Below, piece by piece: positions 42,586 to 52,868 of a stretch of 64,000 nt of DNA. Below the pieces are notes generated by a model. The model saw nothing but the letters and a program-made list of their open reading frames with translations, did not search any database and was not told where the DNA came from. Each line of letters starts with the position of its first letter. The stretch's first letter is position 1. Position numbers and translations under genes: made by a program. This DNA comes from Haliclona indistincta. Its lineage: Eukaryota; Porifera; Demospongiae; Haplosclerida; Chalinidae. The DNA lies in assembly GCA_964017065.1 (NCBI GenBank), contig OZ024788.1:7907202-7971201 (forward strand), in the 5' to 3' direction.

Positions 42586-42765
42586 AGGGCGTTTTGTTCA
42601 CAATAGATTCACTAAAATCGTAGCCTCGCATCCACAGCAGGGGAAGTGGCCTGGAGGCGAGGCTACTAAAATCGCAGTACAGAAATACGCTGAGTGGGCA
42701 TGCGCTAACAGGAAATTTGTTTGGTCAAGTAACCTGCAACTTTCCCCTGTATGTCATGTATGTTA

Positions 42766-43334
42766 AGACCCGATTCACAACCATTGACCCGCTTCGAAGC
42801 CGGTCGACCGGTTTCGAAGCGGGTTAGCTAGCTGCGCGCCAGATTCAAAGCGTGCATAATGCTAAGTGCGCGCGTGTAATAGACTTCGACTACCAAACAT
42901 AACATGTACTCTGAGTGTCCATATACATTGCATCGCAATCATACTGTTCTTTAAATTTGCTTCCATGTGCAGGAGTCACGTTTGAAGAAGAAGCTGTGAC
43001 ATGTTCCTATGGATTTTAGTAGTTTGATTGTTAAAACAACTGTTGCATGCACACAACATTGGCTTGCTGCTCCTGTCGATGACTGTAGTAGCACATGATG
43101 CTCTAAAACGCCTCCGCAGAAACTTTTCAGTCTTGCTGCGCTGCACTGCATGAGCTATAACCGCGACAGCACTCCTACGTAGGTTCTGTTGATCTAGCAT
43201 GCAGGTGGGCACCCTGAAGCATTGAAACGTTCGGTTTTAAACCGGGTCAACTGAGTTTATGGTTGTAAATCGGGTTAACCGGCTTCGAAACCGGCGGGCC
43301 GGCTTCGAAACGGGTCAGGTTGTGAATCGTGTCG
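42766..43334. mobile_element. TIR element with TA target site, ends AGACCCGATTCACAACC
   Basis: 569 bp. The left terminus AGACCCGATTCACAACC and right terminus GGTTGTGAATCGTGTCG are inverted with two mismatches, flanked by TA. Sub-terminal GCTTCGAAGCCGG / CCGGCTTCGAAAC blocks extend the inverted repeat to about 75 bp. No transposase frame. A Tc1/mariner-type MITE is plausible from the TA site. Confidence 0.75.
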
Positions 43335-43394
43335 TAACATATGCATGCATCTGCAGCTGTTGCTGTGTTTGTAGATAGTTTACAGTTTGTTTTG

Positions 43395-43551
43395 GAGATC
43401 TTGAACGAGGCAAAAGCGGAAGTGTGACGCTGGTCAATCAAATTCACTTTTCGTCACGTATACAGCTAGCTTCAGTTAGTCACGTGTATCCTACTTACGT
43501 GCGTTTGATTGGCCAACGTCATGATTATTTCCGCTTTTGACAAGATCTTCG
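43395..43551. repeat. Foldback element
   Basis: GAGATCTTG...AAAAGCGGAA...TGACG...CAATCAAA is repeated inverted as TTTGATTG...CGTCA...TTCCGCTTTT...CAAGATCTTC. Each arm is about 45 bp. Part of it recurs at 19950-20015. Confidence 0.7.
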
Positions 43552-44003
43552 CATTCAACTGTACCGTGTTTGTGGAATAGTAGATAGTTGTGTTTGTGGA
43601 TATTTGTGTATGTTTTATAACTTTTAGTTTTGACTGCACCGAGGCATCAGCACCTTAGTGCTTTCATATCTATGGTATTACAGTACGCTGTAATTTCAAG
43701 CCAACATCCTGTTACACTGTACAGTACATTATACTCACCGACTCACCGTCGTCAGCGCTGGTTAAACCAGCGCGTTTACAGTCTCAGATCTTGACACTGC
43801 GCTACTACCGCAGTCAGTACTAACTACGTACGTGAACAGTACTAGTGACCGTGCACCATGCATGCAGTCTCGTCAGCGAGTCAGCATGCTCGGCTTTCTG
43901 ATTTCCGGTTTCCCATTTCTATACTTACTTATTATACGTCTATTATACGTTATTTATACAAACGGCTCTGTAGCGGTACCAACTTTCTTAACCTGCAGCC
44001 ATC

Positions 44004-44324
44004 ATGTCTAACGATTGGAGTATAGGACTGTGTGACTGTTTCTCTGATTGTGGTATATGCCTCATCACGTATATCTTTCCTTGCTACACGGCAGGAAAGG
44101 TCGCCGAGGGTGTCGGAGAGTCGTGCGTAGCTCATTGTATCTATAACTTCATCCCATTCGTTGACATTTGCTGTCGTGCTTCGATTCGAAGGACAATCAG
44201 AGAGAAGAAGGGGATCGAAGGAAGCTTCCTGAACGACCTCATCTGCCACTGGTGCTGTCCTCTCTGTGCTCTGACGCAGGAGCACCACGAGGTCCAAGGC
44301 GGTCAATACATGGCCCGAGAGTAA
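44004..44324 (+). CDS. PLAC8-family protein, copy A2
   Basis: Single-exon, 106 residues, near-copy of A1 with the intact family motif (ICHWCCPLCALTQEHHEV). It has the same hydrophobic segment CLITYIFPCYTAGKV and start MSNDWSIGLCDCF. Sequence similarity to the A1 locus extends about 20 bp upstream and about 60 bp downstream. With B2 it forms the second copy of a two-gene unit. Confidence 0.87.
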   Translation: MSNDWSIGLCDCFSDCGICLITYIFPCYTAGKVAEGVGESCVAHCIYNFIPFVDICCRASIRRTIREKKGIEGSFLNDLICHWCCPLCALTQEHHEVQGGQYMARE

Positions 44325-44521
44325 CTGTTAGTCTCTCAAACTGTTTGATACAATTTGTATAATTTTGTGCTTGAGTAATTTTGCTGTAACCAAAACAATT
44401 ACAACATCAAGTCAAAATTTATTTATTGAGCATATGATAGTGTACTCATGTGGTCATAATCTTGTCTCCGATCAACAATGACTCCGAAAGAGATTAGGAT
44501 TATCTACCATGCATACATCAC

Positions 44522-44999
44522 ATGCTAAATTACTACTCTTCGATCATGTCTAACGTGTGGAGTTATGGATTGTGCGACTGCTTTTCCGACATTACTGTGT
44601 GCCTCATAACATGGGTCCTACCATGCTATATGACTGGGAGGGTTGCTAGAGGTGTCGGAGAGTCGTGTCTGCTTTTATATCCCAGTTGCAAGAATCTGTT
44701 GTCAAGCCTCAATCCGAAGAAAAATCCGGAAACAGAAAGAAATTGAAGGAAATTTTGTTACCGACCTAATCTGTCATTTATGCTGTTCTCTGTGTGCTCT
44801 GGTGCAGGAATATAGAGAAATAAATGATTCTCAAGTCACGTCTCTCTTACAAACTGAAAAAATTCATGAGAGTCCTGCTATACCTGGTACCACTATTATT
44901 GGTAATGCTATTAATGGTTCCATAATTATAGTTCCATATTATTTCTATTTATCTAGCTGTGCCGGAGAGTCCACACATCGGAGAGTGAACTTACTGTAA
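44522..44999 (+). pseudogene. PLAC8-family copy B2, frameshifted by a 14-nt deletion
   Basis: Near-identical to B1 over the coding region but lacks 14 nt after GAGTCGTG (about 44667). In B1 the missing bases encode part of CLLHGVCFYIP. The first frame ([13 protein letters not shown]..., ATG at 44546, or 44522) therefore runs into an early stop at about 44746. The rest ([37 protein letters not shown]) continues in another frame to 44999 with no further stops, so the lesion looks recent. The tail is extended relative to B1. Confidence 0.8.
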
Positions 45000-45160
45000 A
45001 TGCAGACTATTGTGTACTAGAAATAAGCTTATGATAGCGTATAATTTTAAAAAATCAACTTGCATTTATCAAGCAAGTACATGTACATACACACAATGAC
45101 TTCATAATAAAATTATTATTGATCTTCAAAAAATAAAGATACACAGTTTCTATATACACA

Positions 45161-45524
45161 TCACAGTTCCACCCTTTCCTTATTTACACTTGGGAGCAGC
45201 CATTTTGATGGACCAGGACAGCTGTGAGGGTCTGTGTCATCATGACCGGGTCCACACAGCTGATTGAAAGTGCTTCTGGTACTGAAACCCATAAACTGTC
45301 GGTCCTCGCGAATACGAAAAGAAAACGTAGACTCAGCCGTGCCGACAAAATAAGTAGCATGACTTGCTATCCACTGGTCAATAATAGCTACACCGCCATC
45401 ACCATAGCGACGAATATCACTTGCACTAGGTTGGTACCAGACTAGTCCAGTCACCATCTCTTGTAACTGCTGCTTCTCTAATAGAGAGAATACAGCATTA
45501 TCACACACACACACACACACACAC

Positions 45525-45603
<79 letters not shown>

Positions 45604-47048
45604 ACACACACACACTCACTCTCTCAGTCTCTCGGTACCTGTGAAAGGAGCGTCAGATGAGAGGAAGACAACATCAATCCCTTCCTCACGTTTCAACTTG
45701 TTTATCTGGCTAGCTGCTCCCTGCAGGCTGGGTACATTGTCAGGATGAGCTCTAATATAGTCCTGCCTACGCAAATGAACAGCTATATAGCTACCTCCTC
45801 CTGCGAGAGGAGACTGTCTGCCATTTCCCTTGCCAGGGTCATAATGAAGAGTGTCTCTCATGAAACGGTTACCCTCCTCTCTCAGCTGTTGAGAGTACAC
45901 CATGCTACGCCGTGCCTAGTGAAACGAAAGGAAAAGGTGGTATACATAACCTTTGCAACACATGTACTAATACCAATTGACACACACAAGTAAACTTTGA
46001 AAAACAAGTGTGATAACGAAGGCAAACAGCATAGATTATGTTGTGGAAGGAACTTATGTGCTATAATACTAACCATCCAGTAGTCCCCTCCTCCAAACTC
46101 ATCATGTAACAGTGTCTCCATCCTAGTCACCAGCACTGACCTATCACAATGGATCACTACTAACTAGTTTGCTTTTGCTCATCTGCTCACTTTATCTCTG
46201 CTTTTACCATTTTTTCAACAAGTACAGAAGTCTTTCCTAGTACACTGAAGCACTTCAAGCTATGAGCAGTGACATCCTTGTGCCCAAATAGACCACCAGT
46301 CCATTGTTCTGTTTTCTTGTTCCACCTGAGAGGTAGCTGACCATCACATTTCACCTCTTCACATCTCTCCTTAAAATCTCCTCCCGACCAATCAGCATTT
46401 CTTAAACACAGTACCTGGAAATATGTCATGATAGGGAAAGAGAAAAATGCCATATCAGATTCTATGTTATGAGTTTTTAATTTTGAACAACAGTTGTGGT
46501 GGACATTATTTGTTGTGCCTCATTTAGTGTATTTTCTAAGTCAACATAGGCAGTAGAATAGCCCCTGCTGTGTAGTTTTTTCCCTGTTTATATTTTCTGT
46601 ATAAACATTGTTACGGTCTGTTGTGTACCTTATCAATCTCATTCCCAGATTGAGACAGGAAGTTATCAAACTCTATACTTGGTACGTGATCATTCAGACT
46701 TAGTAGATCGAAAAATTTGCTCCACTTTATCCACTGCTGTTGCCCGCGTGACTGCCAGTGATAGAGACGCGGCCATGGTGGTAGAACCAGTGTCCAGTTC
46801 TGCCCCGCCTTACATAAATTCAGCACAAGGTTTGCTGCTCGCATGTGGACATCTCGTCTCAGGTTGAATCCTTCTCCAGGATTCACTGAGTAGATAAAAT
46901 ATCGCGGAGTTGCGTCTTCTCCTCCACATATTGTAGCAACTACAAGTAGAAACATGAACCACATGGCTGCAACCAGCCCCACCCTCGCCGTAAAACTTCG
47001 GATATATCCGTGTGTGTCTCCACCCATCTTTCTTCCACACACGCACAC
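45161..47048 (-). CDS. POFUT2: POFUT2, GDP-fucose protein O-fucosyltransferase 2
   Basis: ER enzyme that transfers fucose from GDP-fucose to Ser/Thr in folded thrombospondin type 1 repeats. The hydrophobic N-terminus MWFMFLLVVATICGG (signal peptide; ATG choices at 47048, 47026 and 46982) is followed by RYFIYSVNPGEGFNLRRDVH, VLPPWPRLYHWQSR, FFDLLSLNDHVPSIEFD. Later exons carry TRMETLLHDEFGGGDYW, GGGSYIAVHLRRQDYI (HLRR, nucleotide-sugar binding), DVVFLSSDAPF, DGGVAIIDQWIASHATYFVG and STFSFRIREDR, all matching the family. About 5-6 exons. A CA repeat lies just inside the last intron. It shares a 41-bp head-to-head interval with COX7A. Confidence 0.93.
45503..45616. repeat. (CA)n microsatellite in POFUT2 intron
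   Basis: About 110 bp of CA with one ACAACA and one ACATAC interruption, in the last POFUT2 intron close to the donor side. Confidence 0.95.
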
Positions 47049-47089
47049 ACGCCGCCGCGCTCACAAGGGACGAGTTCAGTTGTCCCGCC
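47049..47089. promoter_or_regulatory. 41-bp divergent interval, POFUT2 / COX7A
   Basis: Only 41 bp separate the furthest-upstream POFUT2 ATG and the COX7A ATG. The interval is GC-rich (ACACGCCGCCGCGCTCAC). The promoters must overlap each other's 5'UTR or coding sequence. Confidence 0.6.
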
Positions 47090-49396
47090 ATGGATCAGTT
47101 CCTTAGCAGACGCAACAATGTTTCTATCTACCCGAGATTATTTCAGGTGAGACAGAAAAGAAGTTGGTTTTGCTTAGTTCAAAATATGCAGCTATGAGCA
47201 CTATATTGAAATGAATAGAGGCTTTCCAAGAGTGTTGTTTCATGTGCGATCAAGAATGACGTAGTGTTTTTTATAAGCATGAAATTAAAGCACATACTCC
47301 AGATCGTAGAGCTGGAAAAAGGAATTTCAAATTCTCTTGTAAACAAGGGTCAGGTAGTAAAATTTCCACTCTAGTGGGCAGTTACAACTAGATATGCATG
47401 AACAACTGTGTGGTGTAGACAGTTAGCAGTTTAAAATGATGTCGAATAGGAAGCAAGGGAAGTTACAAAGAAATAAAATTATTTATCGCTCTAGAGCATG
47501 TACCTCTTTTGTATTGAGTGAATGTCTCCGCTTGTTTCAATGAAAGTGTTAGATACGTCCCATGTCTAGCATTCAATCTGAGCATTCATGTGTATAACCA
47601 CGATTATGGATGTCATTACATAAAGAATGGTTAGGGTTTCCATTACAGCTTGTATTGTAAATCCACAATTGGTTTGCTTGTAGAACTTACCTACCGTATT
47701 TCTTCTAAAAATTCGGCGCAAAATAAATAATTTCAGATTTGCTTGCCCAATAATTATTTGGAATTTATTGTGGCAGAAGTGTTCCAGAAGCACCGAATAT
47801 TTGGAGGTGTGGCGACGAGCACGTGTTTTGAACGAGAACGCTCTTTTCCATGAAGTACATGTACAGGACTTTTCACGTCGGGCTATTGGCTTATTATGAC
47901 GAGAACCAAAGCGCTTGCCGAAATTTGGAGGTTTAGTACGCATTTCAGTGACAAGGTGCCGAAAAATAGGAGGTGCCGAACCTTTAGAAGAAATATGGTA
48001 GTACCACTTGCAATTTTGCAGACAGCACCATCATTAAGGTGGTGGTGCGCCAATTTAATGAGATTCATAACTTTGCAAGTAGCTTTATTTTCTGTACAAT
48101 GGTATTTTGTACAGGCGTGCTCCAGTATGCATTTTGTTTTGTCTATCGATAAACATCGATTATAGCAAGTTTCAGTCACGAAGTATTTAGCTAACGTGAA
48201 GCAGTGACCTCGCCCAGTAAAGACCGGTCTGTGGCTGTTAGTTATCTCCAGTTTGGCTTACTTACTCGGGAAAGAACTTCGTTTACAGCTTACAAATTCC
48301 AGCACGCACAGACGTATAGAGCAATTTTTTGATACTCCCTTGCTAACACTGCAAAACAGCAAGCCTAGACCAGAAAAATTCTTTAAAAAAATCTAGGTCG
48401 TATTACGGAAATTCGCTCTATACGTCTGTGGGCAAGATGCTGCTGCGCTTGAAGCGCGTCGATCTATTGCTCGACAGTCAAGATAGCATGTATTATCTTT
48501 GCCATACTGTTATGTAAATCGCCGTAGTTGTTAGAAAAATGCACGTTGCGTGGGTGTTGAATATTAGCCTCGTCCCCAGGCCAAATTTTTTAGCTTATGA
48601 AACGGACCAACGAAAACGGAAGCGCGAAAAAAGGGCCTGGTATCCATTGCAAGGGTGACCTTTGACCATTCCCCAGAATCTGGGGAATCCGTTCACACTC
48701 GAATATTTGTTTGTGATATTAGCCCGTATATTCACGTGAAAATGGCGCTCCAAGAAGCCTACTGTCTGCGTTGCAACCAGTAGAAGCAGATCTAGTGCTC
48801 GAGTACGAGCATCGAAGTCCTGTCTGTGTTCGCGCGGCCCCTACTGTGTACGGTGACTCTGTGCTGACATGTTTGATATACAATCGTTCACAGAGTCTCT
48901 TCGAAAACCGAGTATCTGGCGTCTACCACGTTGCTGCATTCGTCAGTAGCGTAACTAAAGCAACGCTGTGCACAGCAGGTATTGTATCGAGAATCAGTAG
49001 CCAGACCACGTGTTTTCATAGCTAGCGCATGCGCACAATTACCCATGCAATAGATACCAGGCCTTAATTTTCGCTTATTCGTTCGTTTCGTTGCGAAAAT
49101 TAATGGCAGGGGACGAGGCTAGTTGAATATTAACTACACGCACCGCCACCTTAATATTTTACCCATAGATTGCTATAGTAAACTATACTTTACCTAGAAT
49201 AAACACGAGTTGCATGCTTTTATGGTAATGTTATTCTATTCTATCACTTTAGACTGGCAATGCTCCTATCTATTTGCGTGGAAAGTCTGACAGATTCATC
49301 TTCAGATCAGCGATGGGTCTCTCATTGGCTGGTGTCACATTATCTTTCTATGGAATTTATCTTATGGCAACGGGACAGATGCAGAAGAAGTCTTGA
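47090..49396 (+). CDS. COX7A: Cytochrome c oxidase subunit 7A
   Basis: Two exons (47090-47146, 49254-49396) encode about 66 residues: MDQFLSRRNNVSIYPRLFQ, then TGNAPIYLRGKSDRFIFRSA and MGLSLAGVTLSFYGIYLMAT. This is the COX7A pattern: a LFQ-x(3-5)-P(I/V)YL(K/R) matrix segment and one inner-membrane helix. The protein is a nuclear-encoded structural subunit of complex IV. It could equally be the COX7A2L/SCAF1-like branch, but it is too short for that protein's long N-terminus. The 2.1-kb intron holds three separate TIR elements, making the gene about 90% intron. Confidence 0.85.
47692..48000. repeat. MITE with TACCGTATTTCTTCTAAA ends
   Basis: 309 bp in the COX7A intron. The left end TACCGTATTTCTTCTAAA and right end TTTAGAAGAAATATGGTA are inverted, with sub-terminal TTCGGCGC / GTGCCGAA. 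Confidence 0.85.
48306..48432. repeat. Small TIR element
   Basis: GCACAGACGTATAGAGC and GCTCTATACGTCTGTGGGC face each other across about 100 bp in the COX7A intron. Confidence 0.8.
48565..49121. mobile_element. MULE-like MITE with 10-bp target duplications
   Basis: 557 bp flanked by GTTGAATATT at 48555-48564 and 49122-49131. The termini AGCCTCGTCCCC and GGGGACGAGGCTA are inverted. Similarity extends about 95 bp inward (GGCCTGGTATCCATTGCA versus TGCAATAGATACCAGGCC). Long TIRs plus a 9-11-bp TSD are the Mutator-type signature. No transposase. Confidence 0.85.
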
Positions 49397-49487
49397 TACC
49401 ACTTATATTGATAGGAGTTGACTTAACTTTTGTGTAGAGCATAGCGGTCATTATGTGTAATGTATGTTCATAGTCAATGATAATGAT

Positions 49488-49701
49488 GCCCTGTATTACG
49501 GGGAAACGGTAGTACAGTGGAGCTCCTCTAAGGCGGACACCATTGGGACCAACAAAAATTGTCTATTACAGAGAGAGGGCGTCTTCTGGTCATTGGTTTA
49601 TTATGTGGCTTATATTTGGGATTCAGTAAGTGTCCATTATAGAGGGGTGTCCTCTAAGAGGGGTTCCACTTTACTACCGTTTGCTAGCCCATAATACAGG
49701 G
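49488..49701. repeat. CAGTGG-family MITE nested in the centre of another palindrome
   Basis: The core 49515-49671 starts CAGTGGAGCTCCTCTAAGG and ends CCTCTAAGAGGGGTTCCACTT, flanked by TA. It matches the copy at 61809-61977. Outside it, CCTGTATTACGGGGAAACGG and CCGTTTGCTAGCCCATAATA + CAGG are inverted. The joined outer sequence would be a hairpin centred on GGTAGTACTACC. Confidence 0.8.
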
Positions 49702-49768
49702 TATCGCCCTTGGTATCACTGTACACTTTAATTGTCACGCGACTAAAACAGGAGATGCATAAATTATT

Positions 49769-50497
49769 ATGGGTGTGCACGCAGTGCTGCTCGGTGTTTG
49801 CTTCTCTTGGATATTGTTGATCTCTTTACCTGGATACGACAGGATATCTCCTGTTCTTCAAGTCGTTGAAGATGGGTACTCTATACCAATTACAGAACTG
49901 TTGGCTTTCCTGCTAGTCCTCGTGGTCAGCTTCTATCAACTTGAGCTGTTTAAGAGCTGTGTTGGCGAGAACATCTCACGCGTTCAGGAACGTACAGTAA
50001 CTTGTTTGGCTGCTGCTACCGCTTGTGGTAGCGGTCAACACTTTATATGCGTCACTCTACAAACCCAGCTATTAGAAAGCGACAAAATCTACTCGTTTGT
50101 GGAGTTTCTTCACAAAATATGGTCGCACCAAGTGTTGTTTGGTGGTTGGTACGCCCTGGTGTTGTACACTACTTGGTCTGAAGGGTCTTACATTCTGCGA
50201 TTGCAAGACAAGAAAGAAGAAGGACAACAAGCCGCTCATCCCATCATCACTTTCTTCACAGCCTGGGTGTTACCAGTTTTGATGGGTGTGTTCTTCAAAA
50301 TGGTAACTCCGCCAACACACACACAATACCTGCTAGCTATGTTCAACGTAGCCATAGGAACTGTCACATGTCTGCTGTACATGATTCAGCCTAGCAGTTT
50401 GCAACGTTTTATTTCAAAATTGTTGCCAAAAATGACAGTTTTGGTCTTCTTTGTAAAGTGTGTTATCGTCAATGTTTTGTTCCATTTTGTGACATAA
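49769..50497 (+). CDS. Unidentified multi-pass membrane protein, single exon
   Basis: An uninterrupted 242-residue frame with ATG at 49769 and TAA at 50497. About six hydrophobic segments: residues 4-24 (VLLGVCFSWILLISLPGY), 42-60 (ELLAFLLVLVVSFYQ), about 75-98, about 120-137 (VLFGGWYALVLYTTW), about 155-175 (IITFFTAWVLPVLMGVFF), 185-200 (AMFNVAIGTVTCLLYMI) and 215-240. Acidic/basic loops lie between them. I do not recognise the family. The lack of introns contrasts with neighbours and suits a retrocopy, a lineage-specific gene or a transferred gene; codon use does not look foreign by eye. Confidence 0.6.
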   Translation: MGVHAVLLGVCFSWILLISLPGYDRISPVLQVVEDGYSIPITELLAFLLVLVVSFYQLELFKSCVGENISRVQERTVTCLAAATACGSGQHFICVTLQTQLLESDKIYSFVEFLHKIWSHQVLFGGWYALVLYTTWSEGSYILRLQDKKEEGQQAAHPIITFFTAWVLPVLMGVFFKMVTPPTHTQYLLAMFNVAIGTVTCLLYMIQPSSLQRFISKLLPKMTVLVFFVKCVIVNVLFHFVT

Positions 50498-50878
50498 TAA
50501 TTTATTTGTAAGTCAACAAATTTGGTTTTGCTGACGACTCTAATGTGTAATAATGATAGTATTAATAAGGTAAAGAAGTTATTTGTATAATAGTTTATAA
50601 TATTATTTTAATTTATTTGTAAGTTTATAATAATAATTTTGAATCATGGTCATCCAAAGACATAATCAGTTCACTCAATGGGTTTCCCACTACATACTGT
50701 ACTGGATTAGGTGTTTTTATTTAGTTTTGGGTTTGGGTTTGGTTTTCAGGTTTCTCAGTAGGACTTATCAAAAAACCTTTAGATTCAGGTCTCCAAACTG
50801 GCTGATCAGTGCCCTAGTTGTTGATTTTGCTCAGAGGAGGGAACTTAGGCGAATTTGGCGAATCGTCAAGCATTCGCC

Positions 50879-51005
50879 AAAATCTGCTTTTCTATTGCAG
50901 TAATACGTGAGCCAGGCACTTGATGCCAAAATTAAATTCGCCAAAACACAAAATCTGGATCATTCGCCAAAAATTTGACCCTCGAAAATTGCCCGCTATA
51001 CAGTA
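50879..51005. repeat. MITE, TACCGTATAGC family, copy d (left end missing)
   Basis: Shares CTATT(A/G)C(T/A)GTAATACGTGAGC with copy a and ends GCCCGCTATACAGTA. The left terminus is not recognisable. Confidence 0.7.
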
Positions 51006-51398
51006 ATAATAAAATGGCTATTAATTTACTCACTCATGCAGTAAGCTCATGGATAATTTTAGTCACAGGTACTGTATGTGACTTTGCTATGCAGTTCACA
51101 TTGCTAACAGGTACTCAGCATAATACGGATGTCTTCCTTAGCAGTCACTATTGTAATTACCAGCAGTTCATAAAGATGCATCACCATGGTTACACAATTC
51201 TTCATGCTAAGTATCAAACAGTGTAGTTCTCTGATTTTAACCTTTTCTTGAATCAAATGTCATTGTACCCATTGTTGCAGTGTATTTTGACCGTGTCATG
51301 TACATGTAATTCAGTACAAATGTGATCGAACCCTTGTATATTAAATTTTAGTGTGCAGATGAATATTATCAGGAGTCCTCTTATGGACTCCTGATGTT

Positions 51399-51799
51399 AC
51401 AAGTAAATTGAAAAGATTTCTATCGAAATCAAAAGGATGTAGTGATGAAGAAATCTACCACTGGTTCACAATGTAAACCAACAAGAAACAAGCATGGAAT
51501 GGTAACACGATTGACTTGCTAACAGACCATAGATCCCTACATCAGGGGCTGCTGTGGTCTGACTATAGCTAGTTCAGCTAGTTACTGTATGTTGACTGAC
51601 ACCTGACGTGCGTTGAATTGAATTCAACTTGTGACAATATTGTGTACAGCCACTGATGTAGGGATCTATGGTCTGTTAGCAAGTCAATCGTGTTACCATT
51701 CCATGCTTGTTTCTTGTTGGTTTACATTGTGAACCAGTGGTAGATTTCTTCATCACTACATCCTTTTGATTTCGATAGAAATCTTTTTAATTTACTTGT
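51399..51799. repeat. Near-perfect 146-bp inverted repeat, 109-bp spacer
   Basis: The arms 51399-51544 and 51654-51799 are reverse complements with a single mismatch (AAATTGAAAAG versus AAATTAAAAAG) and no gaps. The spacer 51545-51653 is unrelated to the arms. No TSD was recognised. A transcript would form a 146-bp hairpin. Confidence 0.95.
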
Positions 51800-52868
51800 T
51801 TGTGTCCTTTTTTCTTTTTCAGTGAAGTGCAGTTCAATATCATGCATGTACCGAGCCGTCTTTGTTTCCACCATTAGTTTAGTTTTCCTGTTGTTGATGG
51901 CTTTTCTTTATTATTATTAATTTAAACTTGTAGCTAAAATCGTTATGCTGTACATATCAGCTCGCCTACGCATGCATGCAGTGCATACGAGCCCCGCCCA
52001 CACTTGTTTGCAGACCTAAAGTACCTATACGGCTTATCTGGCAAGCGCAGAAGAAGAAGAAGAAAGAAGAAGACGAAGATGACGAAACTCGATTTTCACC
52101 GTTTCCAGGTTCGTCACTTTAGTAACAATTTCGATCAATCTCCTTGCTACTGTAAGATGGGGCAACGCCAGAGAGCAGATCTAAGTGTTTTTGGACGTAT
52201 AAAATTTATCACCAGGCGAAATAACAGCGTTTGAACGCTAATACATTGTATGTAGCCGCCATCTTGTTTTCTCGTTCATCCCTACATAGGGAGTCACTAC
52301 CGTGCCTCCCTAATAATGTTGTAGAAATACAAATCCTGAGTAAAATTGTTATAGTAAATTCACTATGTGGTGGTAAAGAATTATAGGAATGACTCATGAA
52401 TGTGATTGCTATTACATCATGGCGTATGGTGCATAAAACAGGTGGAAATCATTCACATACAATTGAGAAGGCGATGAAGAAGAGGTCTACCATATATAGC
52501 AGAAAAATTTTGGTGGATTGGCGAATCGTAGACAATACAGTACATGGTGGATACACACACTGTGGATAAGAATAAAACAAAACATTTGCTCAGTAGCTCT
52601 GATATCGCTACTCTTAGTGGCGCTTATACACAGTTCTATATTCACTTTTCTATCCGCTTAGGTCTCTAACTAAGCGGCTAGCATGATAATGCTATAATTA
52701 TTATGTGATTCATTAATTTTGATCACAGGTATTGTACGTGACACGGCTGGTACCTTATATGTGTGAAACATGTAATATTATTGTGCAATTGACATCTCAT
52801 CTATAAGCAACTTGAATTACAATGGTTACATTCTATAATAGCTATAACACAGTATTCATCACACACTG
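51800..52868. other. Intergenic, no gene recognised
   Basis: The short GAAGAAGAA-rich frame at 52004-52234 has no conserved features. I see no RNA gene or clear repeat. Confidence 0.5.

Noticed and set aside
48771..49025. Frame inside the MULE-like element
   Set aside because: Short, no transposase similarity; the element looks non-autonomous.
52004..52234. Lys/Arg-rich 76-residue frame
   Set aside because: Driven by a GAAGAA run, no splice or conservation support; may be a fragment but not defensible.
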